DNA from: Oscillospiraceae bacterium
Lineage (GTDB): Bacteria > Bacillota > Clostridia > Oscillospirales > Oscillospiraceae
DNA length: 47,117 bases
Assembly (NCBI GenBank): GCA_009780175.1
Contig: WRAO01000017.1
Coordinates: 1-47,117 of the forward strand
Direction: 5' to 3'
The notes below the pieces were generated by a model that did not search any database, was not told the DNA's origin, and saw only the letters and a list, made by a program, of their open reading frames with translations. How positions within the stretch are numbered: position 1 is the stretch's first letter; each line of letters opens with the position of its first letter. The translations under genes were made by a program, and so were the position numbers. Below, piece by piece: positions 1-6,876 of the stretch.

Positions 1-139
1 GTCAAAAGGAAGAGATTTTTAAGAGAAACGCAGTTTCTCTTAAATTGTTTTTTGCCTCCTTTTTGTCAAGACAAAAAGGAGGTCGCCTTCGGCGACACGA
101 AGCGGTAGGCCCGATTGGCCTGAGAAAATAAGCACATGG
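1..139 (+). repeat. Dispersed MITE-like element, copy A (3' part, cut by window start)
   Basis: Matches the 3' halves of copy B (41335-41705) and copy C (43327-43786, minus). The shared order is GTCAAAAGGAAGAG, a hairpin with arms AAGAGAAAC/GTTTCTCTT, a long hairpin with arms CCTCCTTTTTGTC/GACAAAAAGGAGG, the tetraloop hairpin GTCGCCTTCGGCGAC, a GGCC/GGCC hairpin, and an ending in ATGGC. The base pair closing the first hairpin is T-A here and C-G in the other copies, which is a covarying pair. No coding sequence is supported. The element ends about 22 bp before the -35 box of the next promoter. Confidence 0.75.
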
Positions 140-160
140 CAAAAAGCATCCAGGAGGACA

Positions 161-189
161 TTGACATCACAACAAATCTCCGCTACAAT
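161..189 (+). promoter_or_regulatory. Sigma-A promoter of the preQ1 leader and VUT transporter gene
   Basis: -35 TTGACA at 161-166, a 17-bp spacer, and -10 TACAAT at 184-189. Transcription would start near 196, just upstream of the riboswitch aptamer. Confidence 0.85.
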
Positions 190-205
190 AAACCCACAAT
201 CATAT

Positions 206-246
206 AAGACAGTTCGAAACCATCCTGTCTCAAAACAAAACTAGGG
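206..246 (+). promoter_or_regulatory. preQ1-I riboswitch aptamer
   Basis: P1 is formed by AGACAG (207-212) and CTGTCT (225-230). The loop begins TTC (213-215) and contains AACC, as in class I preQ1 aptamers. P1 is followed by the A-rich tail CAAAACAAAACTAGG (231-245), whose GG can pair with loop CC (220-221) to close the H-type pseudoknot. The layout closely resembles the Thermoanaerobacter type. It is followed at once by an intrinsic terminator and then by a gene of the queuosine-precursor transporter family. Aptamer, expression platform and gene therefore agree: ligand binding should promote termination. Confidence 0.88.
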
Positions 247-250
247 GCGC

Positions 251-280
251 GCGTGCAGAATACCCCTGCGCGCATTTTTT
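251..280 (+). terminator. Riboswitch-controlled intrinsic terminator
   Basis: An 8-bp stem, GCGTGCAG (251-258) with CTGCGCGC (266-273) and one G-U pair, encloses a 7-nt loop and is followed by six T (275-280). AGGGG (243-247), which overlaps the aptamer tail, can instead pair with CCCCT (263-267). That pairing would break the terminator and is a plausible antiterminator. Confidence 0.8.
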
Positions 281-327
281 GTGTTTTCGGGGGATATTCG
301 GAAGGTCTGCCAAGGAGAGAGTATTCT

Positions 328-993
328 ATGGATATCCCCAAAAAAGCCGGAACTACTACAGCTTCCCCCATTCTGGTCTATCTGATCGCAATCTACGCAG
401 CCAGCTTGTTGATTGCCAATATTCTTGCTAACCATATGATCGTATTCATCCACTGGACCACGACCGCTGGGATTTTGACTTTTCCTATTACCTATATTCT
501 CGCATCGGTCCTCGCGGAGGTATATGGGTACGGTTGGGCGCGCCGGGCGGCGTGGCTGAGCCTCGCGCTCAGTGCGCTTTTGGCCCTGTTGATCCAGTTG
601 AGCCTGATGCTCCCGCAGCCGGAATGGTATGATGGCACCATGTTCGCAACGGCGATTGGGGGAACTTGGCGTATTGTCGTCGCGAGTTTATTGGCTTTTA
701 CAGTGGGTAAATTCGTGAATGACCGGACTTTTCGCCACCTCAAACAAGGGCGGGAGGGGATGCGGGGATTCACCTTCCGCGCCATGGCATCCTCGATCGG
801 GGGCCATATTGTGGACACGACGATTTTCACACTGGTCGCCTTTGCCGGGGTGATCCCCTGGGACGCGCTCCCCGAGATGATTGTGCTCCAGGTATGCCTC
901 AAGTGGGGATATGAGTGGCTCGCGCTGCCGCTTACCATCCAAGTGGTGAAGTGGGTCGCGGTAAAGGAGACGGCATCCGTTAGCGCAGCTTAA
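328..993 (+). CDS. yhhQ: VUT-family queuosine precursor transporter
   Basis: A 221-residue integral membrane protein of the vitamin-uptake-like (VUT, YhhQ/QPTR) family, which imports queuosine precursors such as preQ0/preQ1 for tRNA modification. About six hydrophobic segments are visible. Family-typical features are the early helix with LLIANILANHMI, the FPITYILASVLAEVYGY motif near residue 55, and the polar FRAMASSIGGHIVDTTIF stretch near residue 160. The start at 328 is chosen because AAGGAGAG lies about 9 nt upstream; an open frame back to 253 would run through the terminator hairpin. The preQ1-I riboswitch directly upstream supports the substrate assignment independently. The gene is monocistronic, with a strong hairpin at 1033-1067 after it. 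Confidence 0.9.
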   Translation: MDIPKKAGTTTASPILVYLIAIYAASLLIANILANHMIVFIHWTTTAGILTFPITYILASVLAEVYGYGWARRAAWLSLALSALLALLIQLSLMLPQPEWYDGTMFATAIGGTWRIVVASLLAFTVGKFVNDRTFRHLKQGREGMRGFTFRAMASSIGGHIVDTTIFTLVAFAGVIPWDALPEMIVLQVCLKWGYEWLALPLTIQVVKWVAVKETASVSAA

Positions 994-1032
994 TCGTCCG
1001 CTGTGCTTTACACCACCAAAGCCGCCCAACAA

Positions 1033-1067
1033 AACAGCCCCCGCTCAAAGATTGAGCGGGGGCTGTT
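1033..1067 (-). terminator. 16-bp hairpin terminator between convergent genes
   Basis: A perfect 16-bp stem (1033-1048 with 1052-1067) and AGA loop. On the minus strand it runs into a short T stretch, so it mainly serves the minus-strand gene ending at 1075. It may also stop plus-strand transcription. Confidence 0.75.
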
Positions 1068-1074
1068 GGTATGT

Positions 1075-1383
1075 CTACTTCCCGTATGTTTTCTCGACAG
1101 AAAACTTATGCCCTTTGCAACTCATCAGGTTGATAAAAGAGTAGAATTTTCCGGCCAACTCACTTGGATTCCGGGAGGCTTCCTCGAACGCTTTTAAGTC
1201 TTCCATGGTTTCAAAGGTGCACATATCCGCCCATGTTTCTCCATCGACCATCTGTTCCCAGGAGATGTAGCCTTTTTGTTTGGAGATGTAGCCGTCATTG
1301 AGCGCTTTCGCCGCAAGCAAAAAGTCTGGCACTGATGTCCCCTTTTTGAGTTTATAGGACACATAATAAATGGCATTTGGCAT
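1075..1383 (-). CDS. Small dimeric alpha/beta-barrel (ABM-like) protein
   Basis: 102 residues beginning MPNAIYYVSYKLKKG. The pattern of an N-terminal strand, a helix, YISWEQMVDGETWADM, and a helix FETMEDLKAFEEA resembles the antibiotic-biosynthesis-monooxygenase / dimeric alpha-beta-barrel fold. No catalytic residue can be assigned, so the function is unknown. The start is supported by GAGAGGAGAT upstream. It lies 42 bp after the glycosidase-like gene on the same strand and could be the last gene of that unit. It ends just before a strong terminator. Confidence 0.65.
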   Translation of the reverse strand: MPNAIYYVSYKLKKGTSVPDFLLAAKALNDGYISKQKGYISWEQMVDGETWADMCTFETMEDLKAFEEASRNPSELAGKFYSFINLMSCKGHKFSVEKTYGK

Positions 1384-1425
1384 GATACCTGATCTCCTCT
1401 CAACTGATAAATTCGCTATGTCCGC

Positions 1426-2475
1426 TTACTCTCGCACAACCCAATTCCCATCTCTCGGCACCTCGTCTGATCCCACGGGGACAAAGCGAGGTATCTCTAT
1501 GCCAAGCGTAGTCTCCACTGCCGCCATTAAGGCGCTATGCCGCTCCGCATCCGCGAGGGTTTCCGGTTCTAGGACTGTATAAAAACGGTCCACGACTTCT
1601 AGAAGCTGGTCCACGCTCGGAAGGGGCAGCGCCTCTCCATATGGATCATACCAATCCCGCTCTCCCACCATCACACTGAGCCTTACGTCTAAGGTCGCCA
1701 GCGCTTGAGACAGGGCCCGCAGGAAATTTACAATCACCGCAGCGTTCGCCCCGGCGTAGTTTGGCGGGAAGGTGAAGTCTACCAATACGATTTCGTCAAA
1801 CCCGAGCCGCCCGAGTTCGAGGGCGAGGTCCATGATGTAGTCTCGCATTTCCAGATTGCGCGGGTCCAGCCAACCCTCCGCACCGTCTAAGGCGACGGGC
1901 GGATTGCGGGTCGCCATTAGTTCATTGTGAAACCCGAAGAGCAGGGCCGAGCGCCCAAACTCCGGGTCGATCGTTTCCAAAATTGGACCCGGCTGGCCTT
2001 CGCCATAGAGTGCGAAGCGGATTGCCGTGTCCACCTCGCTCGCCCACCAGAGCCGCCCAGTCTCATCGTTCATCGCAACAAGGATCGCGTTCGCTTCACG
2101 GTTTTCCAAGGCCTGATCCCAATTCGACCCCGCTGCCAGCGTCTCTCCGCTGACCAGCACGCCGCGCATCGGGCCGACCCAGGGCAGCGTCGGCCCATCC
2201 GGCAATACGGGCAAATCCGGATCGGTCGGGGTTGCCCAGGGGGGCAGGAATGGGAATGGCTCGTCCTGCGCGTCTTCCGGGATTTCGTATAAAATCCCCC
2301 GCAAAAAGGGTATATCGAGCCGGATCCCGTCCGGCGTGTAGACGATGTATCGCTGGAACCAGAAAAAGACCACCACCAAAAGGAGAATGATCGTCAAAAG
2401 GGAGACACCGAGGACCCGCAGCAGAGTGCGCAAGGGCCTGCGCCGCCGATAGATTTTTTCTTTCTGTCTCGCCAA
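1426..2475 (-). CDS. Membrane-anchored protein, degenerate glycoside-hydrolase-like TIM barrel
   Basis: 349 residues. A basic N-terminus is followed by one transmembrane helix (about residues 19-42) and an extracellular part. Segments ANAILVAMNDETGRLWW and LGRLGFDEIVLVDFTFPP resemble the putative glycoside hydrolase family DUF4015, where a strand ending in D-[YF]-x-R-F-P follows GFDEI. The usual arginine is not visible here, so activity is uncertain. It lies 6 bp downstream of rpiB in a run of co-oriented genes. Confidence 0.55.
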   Translation of the reverse strand: MARQKEKIYRRRRPLRTLLRVLGVSLLTIILLLVVVFFWFQRYIVYTPDGIRLDIPFLRGILYEIPEDAQDEPFPFLPPWATPTDPDLPVLPDGPTLPWVGPMRGVLVSGETLAAGSNWDQALENREANAILVAMNDETGRLWWASEVDTAIRFALYGEGQPGPILETIDPEFGRSALLFGFHNELMATRNPPVALDGAEGWLDPRNLEMRDYIMDLALELGRLGFDEIVLVDFTFPPNYAGANAAVIVNFLRALSQALATLDVRLSVMVGERDWYDPYGEALPLPSVDQLLEVVDRFYTVLEPETLADAERHSALMAAVETTLGIEIPRFVPVGSDEVPRDGNWVVRE

Positions 2476-2481
2476 TGGGGT

Positions 2482-2919
2482 CTACCTCTGTTCTATCTCC
2501 ATAATCTTGTCCACCCGGCGCTGGTGCCGGCCGCCTTCATATGCCGTGCCCAACCACGTGTCTATAATGCGGAGCGCGGCCATATCTCCCGTAATCCCCG
2601 CGCCGAGGGCGAGCATATTGGTATCGTTATGCCGCCGCGTCATCTCTGCCATGACAGTATCTGTGCAGAGCGCGCACCGAATCCCGCGCACTTTATTGGC
2701 CGCGATGGACATGCCGATCCCCGTCGTGCAGAGGACAATCCCTCGCTCACACGCGCCAGTTGCCACGGCGTTTGCCGCGCATACGGCAAAGTCGGTATAG
2801 TCACAACTCTCAGTCGAATGCGTACCGAAATCTTCGATTTTGCAGCCCTGCTCCAACAGATGGGCCTTTACTTTTTCCTTCAGGGCGAACGCCCCGTGGT
2901 CACATGCCAAGGCAATCAT
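2482..2919 (-). CDS. rpiB: Ribose-5-phosphate isomerase B
   Basis: 145 residues, the full length for RpiB/LacAB-type isomerases. It interconverts ribose 5-phosphate and ribulose 5-phosphate in the non-oxidative pentose phosphate pathway. Visible signatures are the N-terminal ACDHGAFALK phosphate-binding segment, the catalytic-cysteine loop LCTTGIGMSIAANKVRGIR, and the RRHNDTNMLALG motif. It sits 12 bp after the PHP phosphatase gene and 6 bp before the glycosidase-like gene, in one probable transcript. Confidence 0.95.
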   Translation of the reverse strand: MIALACDHGAFALKEKVKAHLLEQGCKIEDFGTHSTESCDYTDFAVCAANAVATGACERGIVLCTTGIGMSIAANKVRGIRCALCTDTVMAEMTRRHNDTNMLALGAGITGDMAALRIIDTWLGTAYEGGRHQRRVDKIMEIEQR

Positions 2920-2931
2920 GATGGTACCCTC

Positions 2932-3750
2932 CTACAGTGGAATAAAGGTCGGCTTTCTCTGCCGAAATACTGTCGTATACCGAAACCCCGCCGCGCGGAG
3001 TAGTTCTTCGGCCTCAGCCAGATGGCTACCAACATGTTTCGCCATATGCGCGTCAGACCCGGTCGTCACGATCTCACCGCCGCACTCCCGGAACAACCGG
3101 AGTACGGGCAGGTCGGGAATCGTAAAATGCGGCCCGGGGTCCCGCCGCATGCCCGAAGTGTTTAGCTCAATCCCCCGCCCGTTTTGGACGAGGATGCCAA
3201 ACAGATGGCGCAGTTTCTCTTCATACTCCATCATGTCAATCCAAAAACCCTTTTTGGAGATGTAGCGATTGAAGTAGCCCACGTGGGCGATTACGTCCAT
3301 GAGATTCAGCTCCGCCATGCCGATGTTCTCGTCCAGATATAAATCCGCAAGCTGGTGGCAGGCGGCTTGGTCTTCGATGTCCAGATAGAAAAAGTCGAGC
3401 TTTCCCGTCAGCGCGTGGACAGAGCCGAGCAGAAAGTCGAGCCCGGGCGCCGCGGCGCATTCCCGCGCCCGCTCCGGGTCTTGCACCATTTCCGCGAGTT
3501 CCATCCCGTGGAGAATTTCGATCCGGTCGCCCCAGATCGTTCTCACTCGTTCGATCGCGCGGTAGCTCTTTGCCCAATCGGTGTAGCAGTCTTTCACTCG
3601 CTTGCCCGGCGTCACCCCGCTGATGAGATCGCAGTGGTCGGTGAAGCAGAGGCCGGACAGGCCTTGCAATACGGCCTCTTGAACTGTCTCTTCCATCTCC
3701 GTCGAACAGTCTCCGCTGGCGGAGGAATGGACGTGCATATCAAAACGCAT
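2932..3750 (-). CDS. hisJ: PHP-domain histidinol-phosphatase family protein
   Basis: 272 residues. PHP metal-site motifs are present: HVH near the N-terminus (residues 6-8), CFTDHCD around residue 38, and TTGSDAHMAKHVG near the C-terminus. Length and motifs fit the HisJ/HisK family, which releases phosphate from L-histidinol phosphate. No other histidine genes are nearby. Related PHP phosphatases exist, so the substrate is inferred from family resemblance only. It lies between the PMT-type glycosyltransferase gene and rpiB on the minus strand. Confidence 0.8.
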   Translation of the reverse strand: MRFDMHVHSSASGDCSTEMEETVQEAVLQGLSGLCFTDHCDLISGVTPGKRVKDCYTDWAKSYRAIERVRTIWGDRIEILHGMELAEMVQDPERARECAAAPGLDFLLGSVHALTGKLDFFYLDIEDQAACHQLADLYLDENIGMAELNLMDVIAHVGYFNRYISKKGFWIDMMEYEEKLRHLFGILVQNGRGIELNTSGMRRDPGPHFTIPDLPVLRLFRECGGEIVTTGSDAHMAKHVGSHLAEAEELLRAAGFRYTTVFRQRKPTFIPL

Positions 3751-3764
3751 GATAGTCTCCTACT

Positions 3765-3790
3765 CGTAGGGACGGCCCTTGGTCGTCCGC
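3765..3790 (+). repeat. Short palindromic dispersed repeat, copy 1
   Basis: GTAGGGACGGCC-CTTGG-TCGTCCGC, an imperfect palindrome of the same form as sequences at 31679-31706, 38307-38333 and 45194-45216. It lies in the 81-bp gap between the PMT and PHP genes. A second hairpin (CAAGGGC/GCCCTTG, near 3807-3825) follows it. Confidence 0.5.
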
Positions 3791-3831
3791 TGTATTTTGA
3801 TAGGCGGCAAGGGCAGAGCCCTTGCCCTGCG

Positions 3832-5712
3832 TCACCAAATCGGCCATGTCTCGAACCACCGGAGCACGTTCTGGCTATACCAACTCGACATCGGCCAGCC
3901 GGACAAAGCCGGGTAAAAGAGTGCAAACAGCCCGACCGAAACCAAGGTAAAGCCCACAATCGCCGTCTTATATCTCCCCCGTCCGCGCCGGATTAAATGG
4001 TCAAACACATAAGCCAGGGCGAGGCAGAGGAAGATGATGTTCACAAAATAGTGATATGCAAAGGATGTACGCGGGATGAACATCCAGGGCAAGAGCAGCA
4101 TGATGTAGCAGAGGAAAATCGCAAAGGCTCTCCCGTCTCCCCGCCGAATCCACGCCACAGGCATCGCGATCATCGCGAGGAGGCCGCCCCAGTAGACAGC
4201 GGGGTTTCCAAACGCGGCAATCCGCAGGATATCTCCATCCGGCGCGGTGCTGGCGTAGTAGAGGATGGGCCGGATGTTGAATATCCACATCCACCAATAG
4301 GAGGAGAATCCGTGTTCCATCCCGGCGACGGCGTTGTGGAACCACCACATATGCCGCTGGTTCGCGATTACGAGATTCCAATATCCCACGTCGAAAATGC
4401 CATATCCCGCTTCCCGGCCGTGCGGGATGTAGCTGAGATAGTAGATAATCCCCGGAATCAGCAGGAAAAAGACGCAGGAGACTAGGATTGTTTGAATCAA
4501 ATATGTCCGGAAGCCTTTCTGCCCGATCTGCTTGAAATGTTTAGCTCGGAGAATTTGATAGATCAGCCAGAGCAGAGCCAAGGCCGGGGCGAGATAGAGG
4601 CTGCTCCACTTCGAAGCCGCCCCGAATCCGAAGAACAGACCCGCAAAGAAGAGAGAGGGCAAGGTCTTCGCAAACGGCGTCTCTAAATCTTGGCTCACAT
4701 AGCGGTAGATGAACCAAAATTGGAGCAGCACGAACAAGACCACATAGGTATCAATCGTCGCGATCCGTGTCTGTGTATAGTGCATGAAGCTCGCCGCGAA
4801 GACCGCTGTCGCACAGACCGCTACCAGTCGCTTCCCGAACATTTGCTTGGTCATGCAGTAAAACAGGGCCAGGATCATGATGCCGAGGAAGGCACCCATG
4901 AAACGCCAGCCAAAGGGGGTCATGCCGAATATGTAGATACCGATCCCCATGAGAACCTTGCCGAGGGGGGGATGTGAGAGTTCCGTCGGCGCTTCATTCA
5001 TGACGTGTTCATAGGCGGTTCGGGCGTGGTAGATTTCGTCGAAATACATGCTGTTCATGAAGGTGCCGCGGTCTGGTACGGTGTCCTGTTCGTCAAACAA
5101 GGCCCCGCTTTGGAGCGCCGGATTGCTCCACTCAAGCGAAAACCGGCCCGGTTCCAGCCGCCTCCCCATCGCGTTGTAGATGGCGAGTTCGCCCAGTTGC
5201 AGCGGCCCGCCTCTCATCGCGCCCAGCCGGACATAGCGGACCGCTGTTCCGTCTACAATTTCAGCCTCCAGCCATTGAAACAGCCGCGCGAAATTCTGCG
5301 GCATTTCTCCTTGCCGATGCCATGCCTCGCCATCTTGAGAGAAATATAGGGCATATTCTCCGGTAAACAGACCGGTATAGTACCGCACGCGGCCTACATC
5401 TACTGTCTCACCGAGGTCGATGACGACGTATTCTTCGCGAAACTCGTGGAAGGTCTGCGGCGCTTCTCTATCGCCCAGGTGAAAGAATGTAATCCCACCC
5501 CAGACGAGTACAAGGAGCGCGACGACAAGAATGTCCAGCCGATCCAAAGGGTTCCGCCCCCCGAGAAAGGCAAAGGGCGGCCGCTCGATCAGATAGATCC
5601 ACTCCACTGTCCCGCTCCGCGGCATGAGCGCCCACGCGTAATAGACAGCGAGGCTCAGCAGGAAAAAGATCAGGGCGATGGGCAAAAGAAGAGCCAAGGA
5701 GAAAGTTGGCAC
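3832..5712 (-). CDS. PMT-type (GT39/GT-C) glycosyltransferase with inserted discoidin-like domain
   Basis: 626 residues, multi-spanning. It resembles dolichyl-phosphate-mannose protein mannosyltransferases, which transfer a sugar from a polyprenyl-phosphate donor outside the membrane. The first large external loop carries the conserved acidic pair in MYFDEIYHARTAYE, then SHPPLGK. Between the first helices and that loop, about residues 85-190 form an F5/8 type C (discoidin)-like module: YVVIDLGETVDVGRVRYY, YFSQDGEAWH, VRYVRLGAM. The start is GTG at 5712, because GGAGG (minus strand of 5721-5725) sits 8 nt upstream; a frame from 5733 would place that Shine-Dalgarno sequence inside the gene. It is first in a unit with the PHP and rpiB genes. 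Acceptor and sugar are unknown. Confidence 0.8.
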   Translation of the reverse strand: MPTFSLALLLPIALIFFLLSLAVYYAWALMPRSGTVEWIYLIERPPFAFLGGRNPLDRLDILVVALLVLVWGGITFFHLGDREAPQTFHEFREEYVVIDLGETVDVGRVRYYTGLFTGEYALYFSQDGEAWHRQGEMPQNFARLFQWLEAEIVDGTAVRYVRLGAMRGGPLQLGELAIYNAMGRRLEPGRFSLEWSNPALQSGALFDEQDTVPDRGTFMNSMYFDEIYHARTAYEHVMNEAPTELSHPPLGKVLMGIGIYIFGMTPFGWRFMGAFLGIMILALFYCMTKQMFGKRLVAVCATAVFAASFMHYTQTRIATIDTYVVLFVLLQFWFIYRYVSQDLETPFAKTLPSLFFAGLFFGFGAASKWSSLYLAPALALLWLIYQILRAKHFKQIGQKGFRTYLIQTILVSCVFFLLIPGIIYYLSYIPHGREAGYGIFDVGYWNLVIANQRHMWWFHNAVAGMEHGFSSYWWMWIFNIRPILYYASTAPDGDILRIAAFGNPAVYWGGLLAMIAMPVAWIRRGDGRAFAIFLCYIMLLLPWMFIPRTSFAYHYFVNIIFLCLALAYVFDHLIRRGRGRYKTAIVGFTLVSVGLFALFYPALSGWPMSSWYSQNVLRWFETWPIW

Positions 5713-5785
5713 GGCGCTATCCTCCAAAGTCACAATGTATTCGCATTCCCCGACGATGCCGAAGACGGCAAAGTTCCATCTTTAT

Positions 5786-5813
5786 ATTATACACGAACTT
5801 TGGCAAAATGCAA
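5786..5813 (-). promoter_or_regulatory. Sigma-A promoter for the PMT-PHP-rpiB unit
   Basis: On the minus strand: -35 TTGCAT (5808-5813), 16-bp spacer, -10 TATAAT (5786-5791). Confidence 0.75.
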
Positions 5814-5825
5814 AGAGCAGACAAC

Positions 5826-5851
5826 AGAGGCGGGGATTCCTCCCCGCCTCT
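5826..5851 (-). terminator. Intrinsic terminator after the rhodanese gene
   Basis: A perfect 11-bp stem AGAGGCGGGGA/TCCCCGCCTCT with a 4-nt loop, 15 bp past the rhodanese stop codon. It lies just before the PMT promoter. Confidence 0.75.
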
Positions 5852-5866
5852 ATTTGTAACGATCAT

Positions 5867-6322
5867 TTAGCCGCTTACAACCTCATAAGGCCAAGCAGCA
5901 ATTCCGCCGAAATCATACACGTTTGCATACCCCAGAGACAGCAAAATCCGTCCCGCTTCCGCGCTCCTGCGCCCACTCTGGCAGTAGAGCAAGATTCTGG
6001 CCTCTCGGTCTGGCAGTTCTACAGACGCCCGGTCGGATAGCGCCGTATATGGGATCAGAATCGCGCCGACGATATGTCTACTTGAAAACTCCGCTTCCGT
6101 CCGCACGTCGAGCAAGATATAGGGTTCTCCGCTCTCCATCATCTCCCGCGCCAGCGACGCGGTGATCACAGGCGCCGAATCTCGCGCCGGCGTCACAACA
6201 ATCGGACTTGCAGCCTCCGGCACTTCAGGTTCCTGCGGCTCGCCAGACGTGAAAAGAAAGAAAACGCCCACAAGGAGAGCAGCCAGCAGGAGAAAGCATC
6301 CAACTTTTTTCAGACCGCTCAC
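5867..6322 (-). CDS. Membrane-anchored rhodanese-like protein
   Basis: 151 residues from a GTG start with GGAGG upstream. An N-terminal hydrophobic segment (residues 6-26) exports or anchors it. After a Pro/Glu-rich linker, a single rhodanese domain follows, with ILLDVRTEAEFSSRHIVGA and the active-site loop LLYCQSGRRSAEAG carrying the catalytic cysteine. The family transfers sulfane sulfur; an extracytoplasmic location suggests redox or sulfur handling at the surface. It is the last gene of a unit with the Imm-5-like (10 bp upstream) and CofE-like genes, closed by a terminator. Confidence 0.85.
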   Translation of the reverse strand: MSGLKKVGCFLLLAALLVGVFFLFTSGEPQEPEVPEAASPIVVTPARDSAPVITASLAREMMESGEPYILLDVRTEAEFSSRHIVGAILIPYTALSDRASVELPDREARILLYCQSGRRSAEAGRILLSLGYANVYDFGGIAAWPYEVVSG

Positions 6323-6332
6323 AAGGGCCTCC

Positions 6333-6860
6333 TCAACAATTCCAATTCAACTTCGCCGGATTCGGCTCGTCCTCAATTGCAACAGCCCGAAGGGCCGCTT
6401 CCATTCGTCCGCACTCTAGAGCCGCTGCTGGCTCTAGCTCCGCCCATGGCGCATCGGGACCAAGCGTATCATACGCTACCGCCAATGCCCCGTAGAGCGG
6501 GAGGCCCATACAGTGCGTAGCGGCGTGGATTGTCGAGGCCGCTTGTCCGATCGCCCGTGCCGCGCCGTAAGCGGCGGGTTGATTCTCGCATTCCCGTGCC
6601 GCGGCGTGGCAGTCTAGAATTACCTTCTTCGCCTCCGGCAATTTGATCGTCCCCGCCAGCCAATCTCTTGCGGCGGTCAATGCGTGCCTGGGGCGCGGAT
6701 CGGACGGAAACGCTTCTTCATAGATCGGCAAGAGCCGCGCCTCGGCATAGTCTGCGCACCAGTTTGTGAGCGTCGCCTTGCTCTGCCCTTCCACGGTGCA
6801 GACAATTGCCTGGAGATACGGCGCTTCCCATTCGGTCAGCATTTTTCTGTATTTCGGCAT
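6333..6860 (-). CDS. Imm-5-like putative immunity protein
   Basis: 175 residues, soluble, helical and Ala-rich. The sequence around CADYAEARLLPIYEEAFP, then DPRPRHALTAARDWLAG, AARAIGQAASTIHAATHCMG and a C-terminal Glu-rich helix resembles the Imm-5-like family annotated as putative immunity protein. No cognate toxin gene is next to it, and such proteins are often solitary, so immunity is only a family label. A GGGAGTGAG ribosome site precedes the ATG. It lies 16 bp after the CofE-like gene and 10 bp before the rhodanese gene. Confidence 0.65.
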   Translation of the reverse strand: MPKYRKMLTEWEAPYLQAIVCTVEGQSKATLTNWCADYAEARLLPIYEEAFPSDPRPRHALTAARDWLAGTIKLPEAKKVILDCHAAARECENQPAAYGAARAIGQAASTIHAATHCMGLPLYGALAVAYDTLGPDAPWAELEPAAALECGRMEAALRAVAIEDEPNPAKLNWNC

Positions 6861-6876
6861 CTGATCTCACTCCCGA

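Noticed and set aside
6333-6860. Toxin-immunity pair around the Imm-5-like gene
   Set aside because: No polymorphic-toxin, LXG or secretion gene is in the neighbourhood, so the gene is reported alone.
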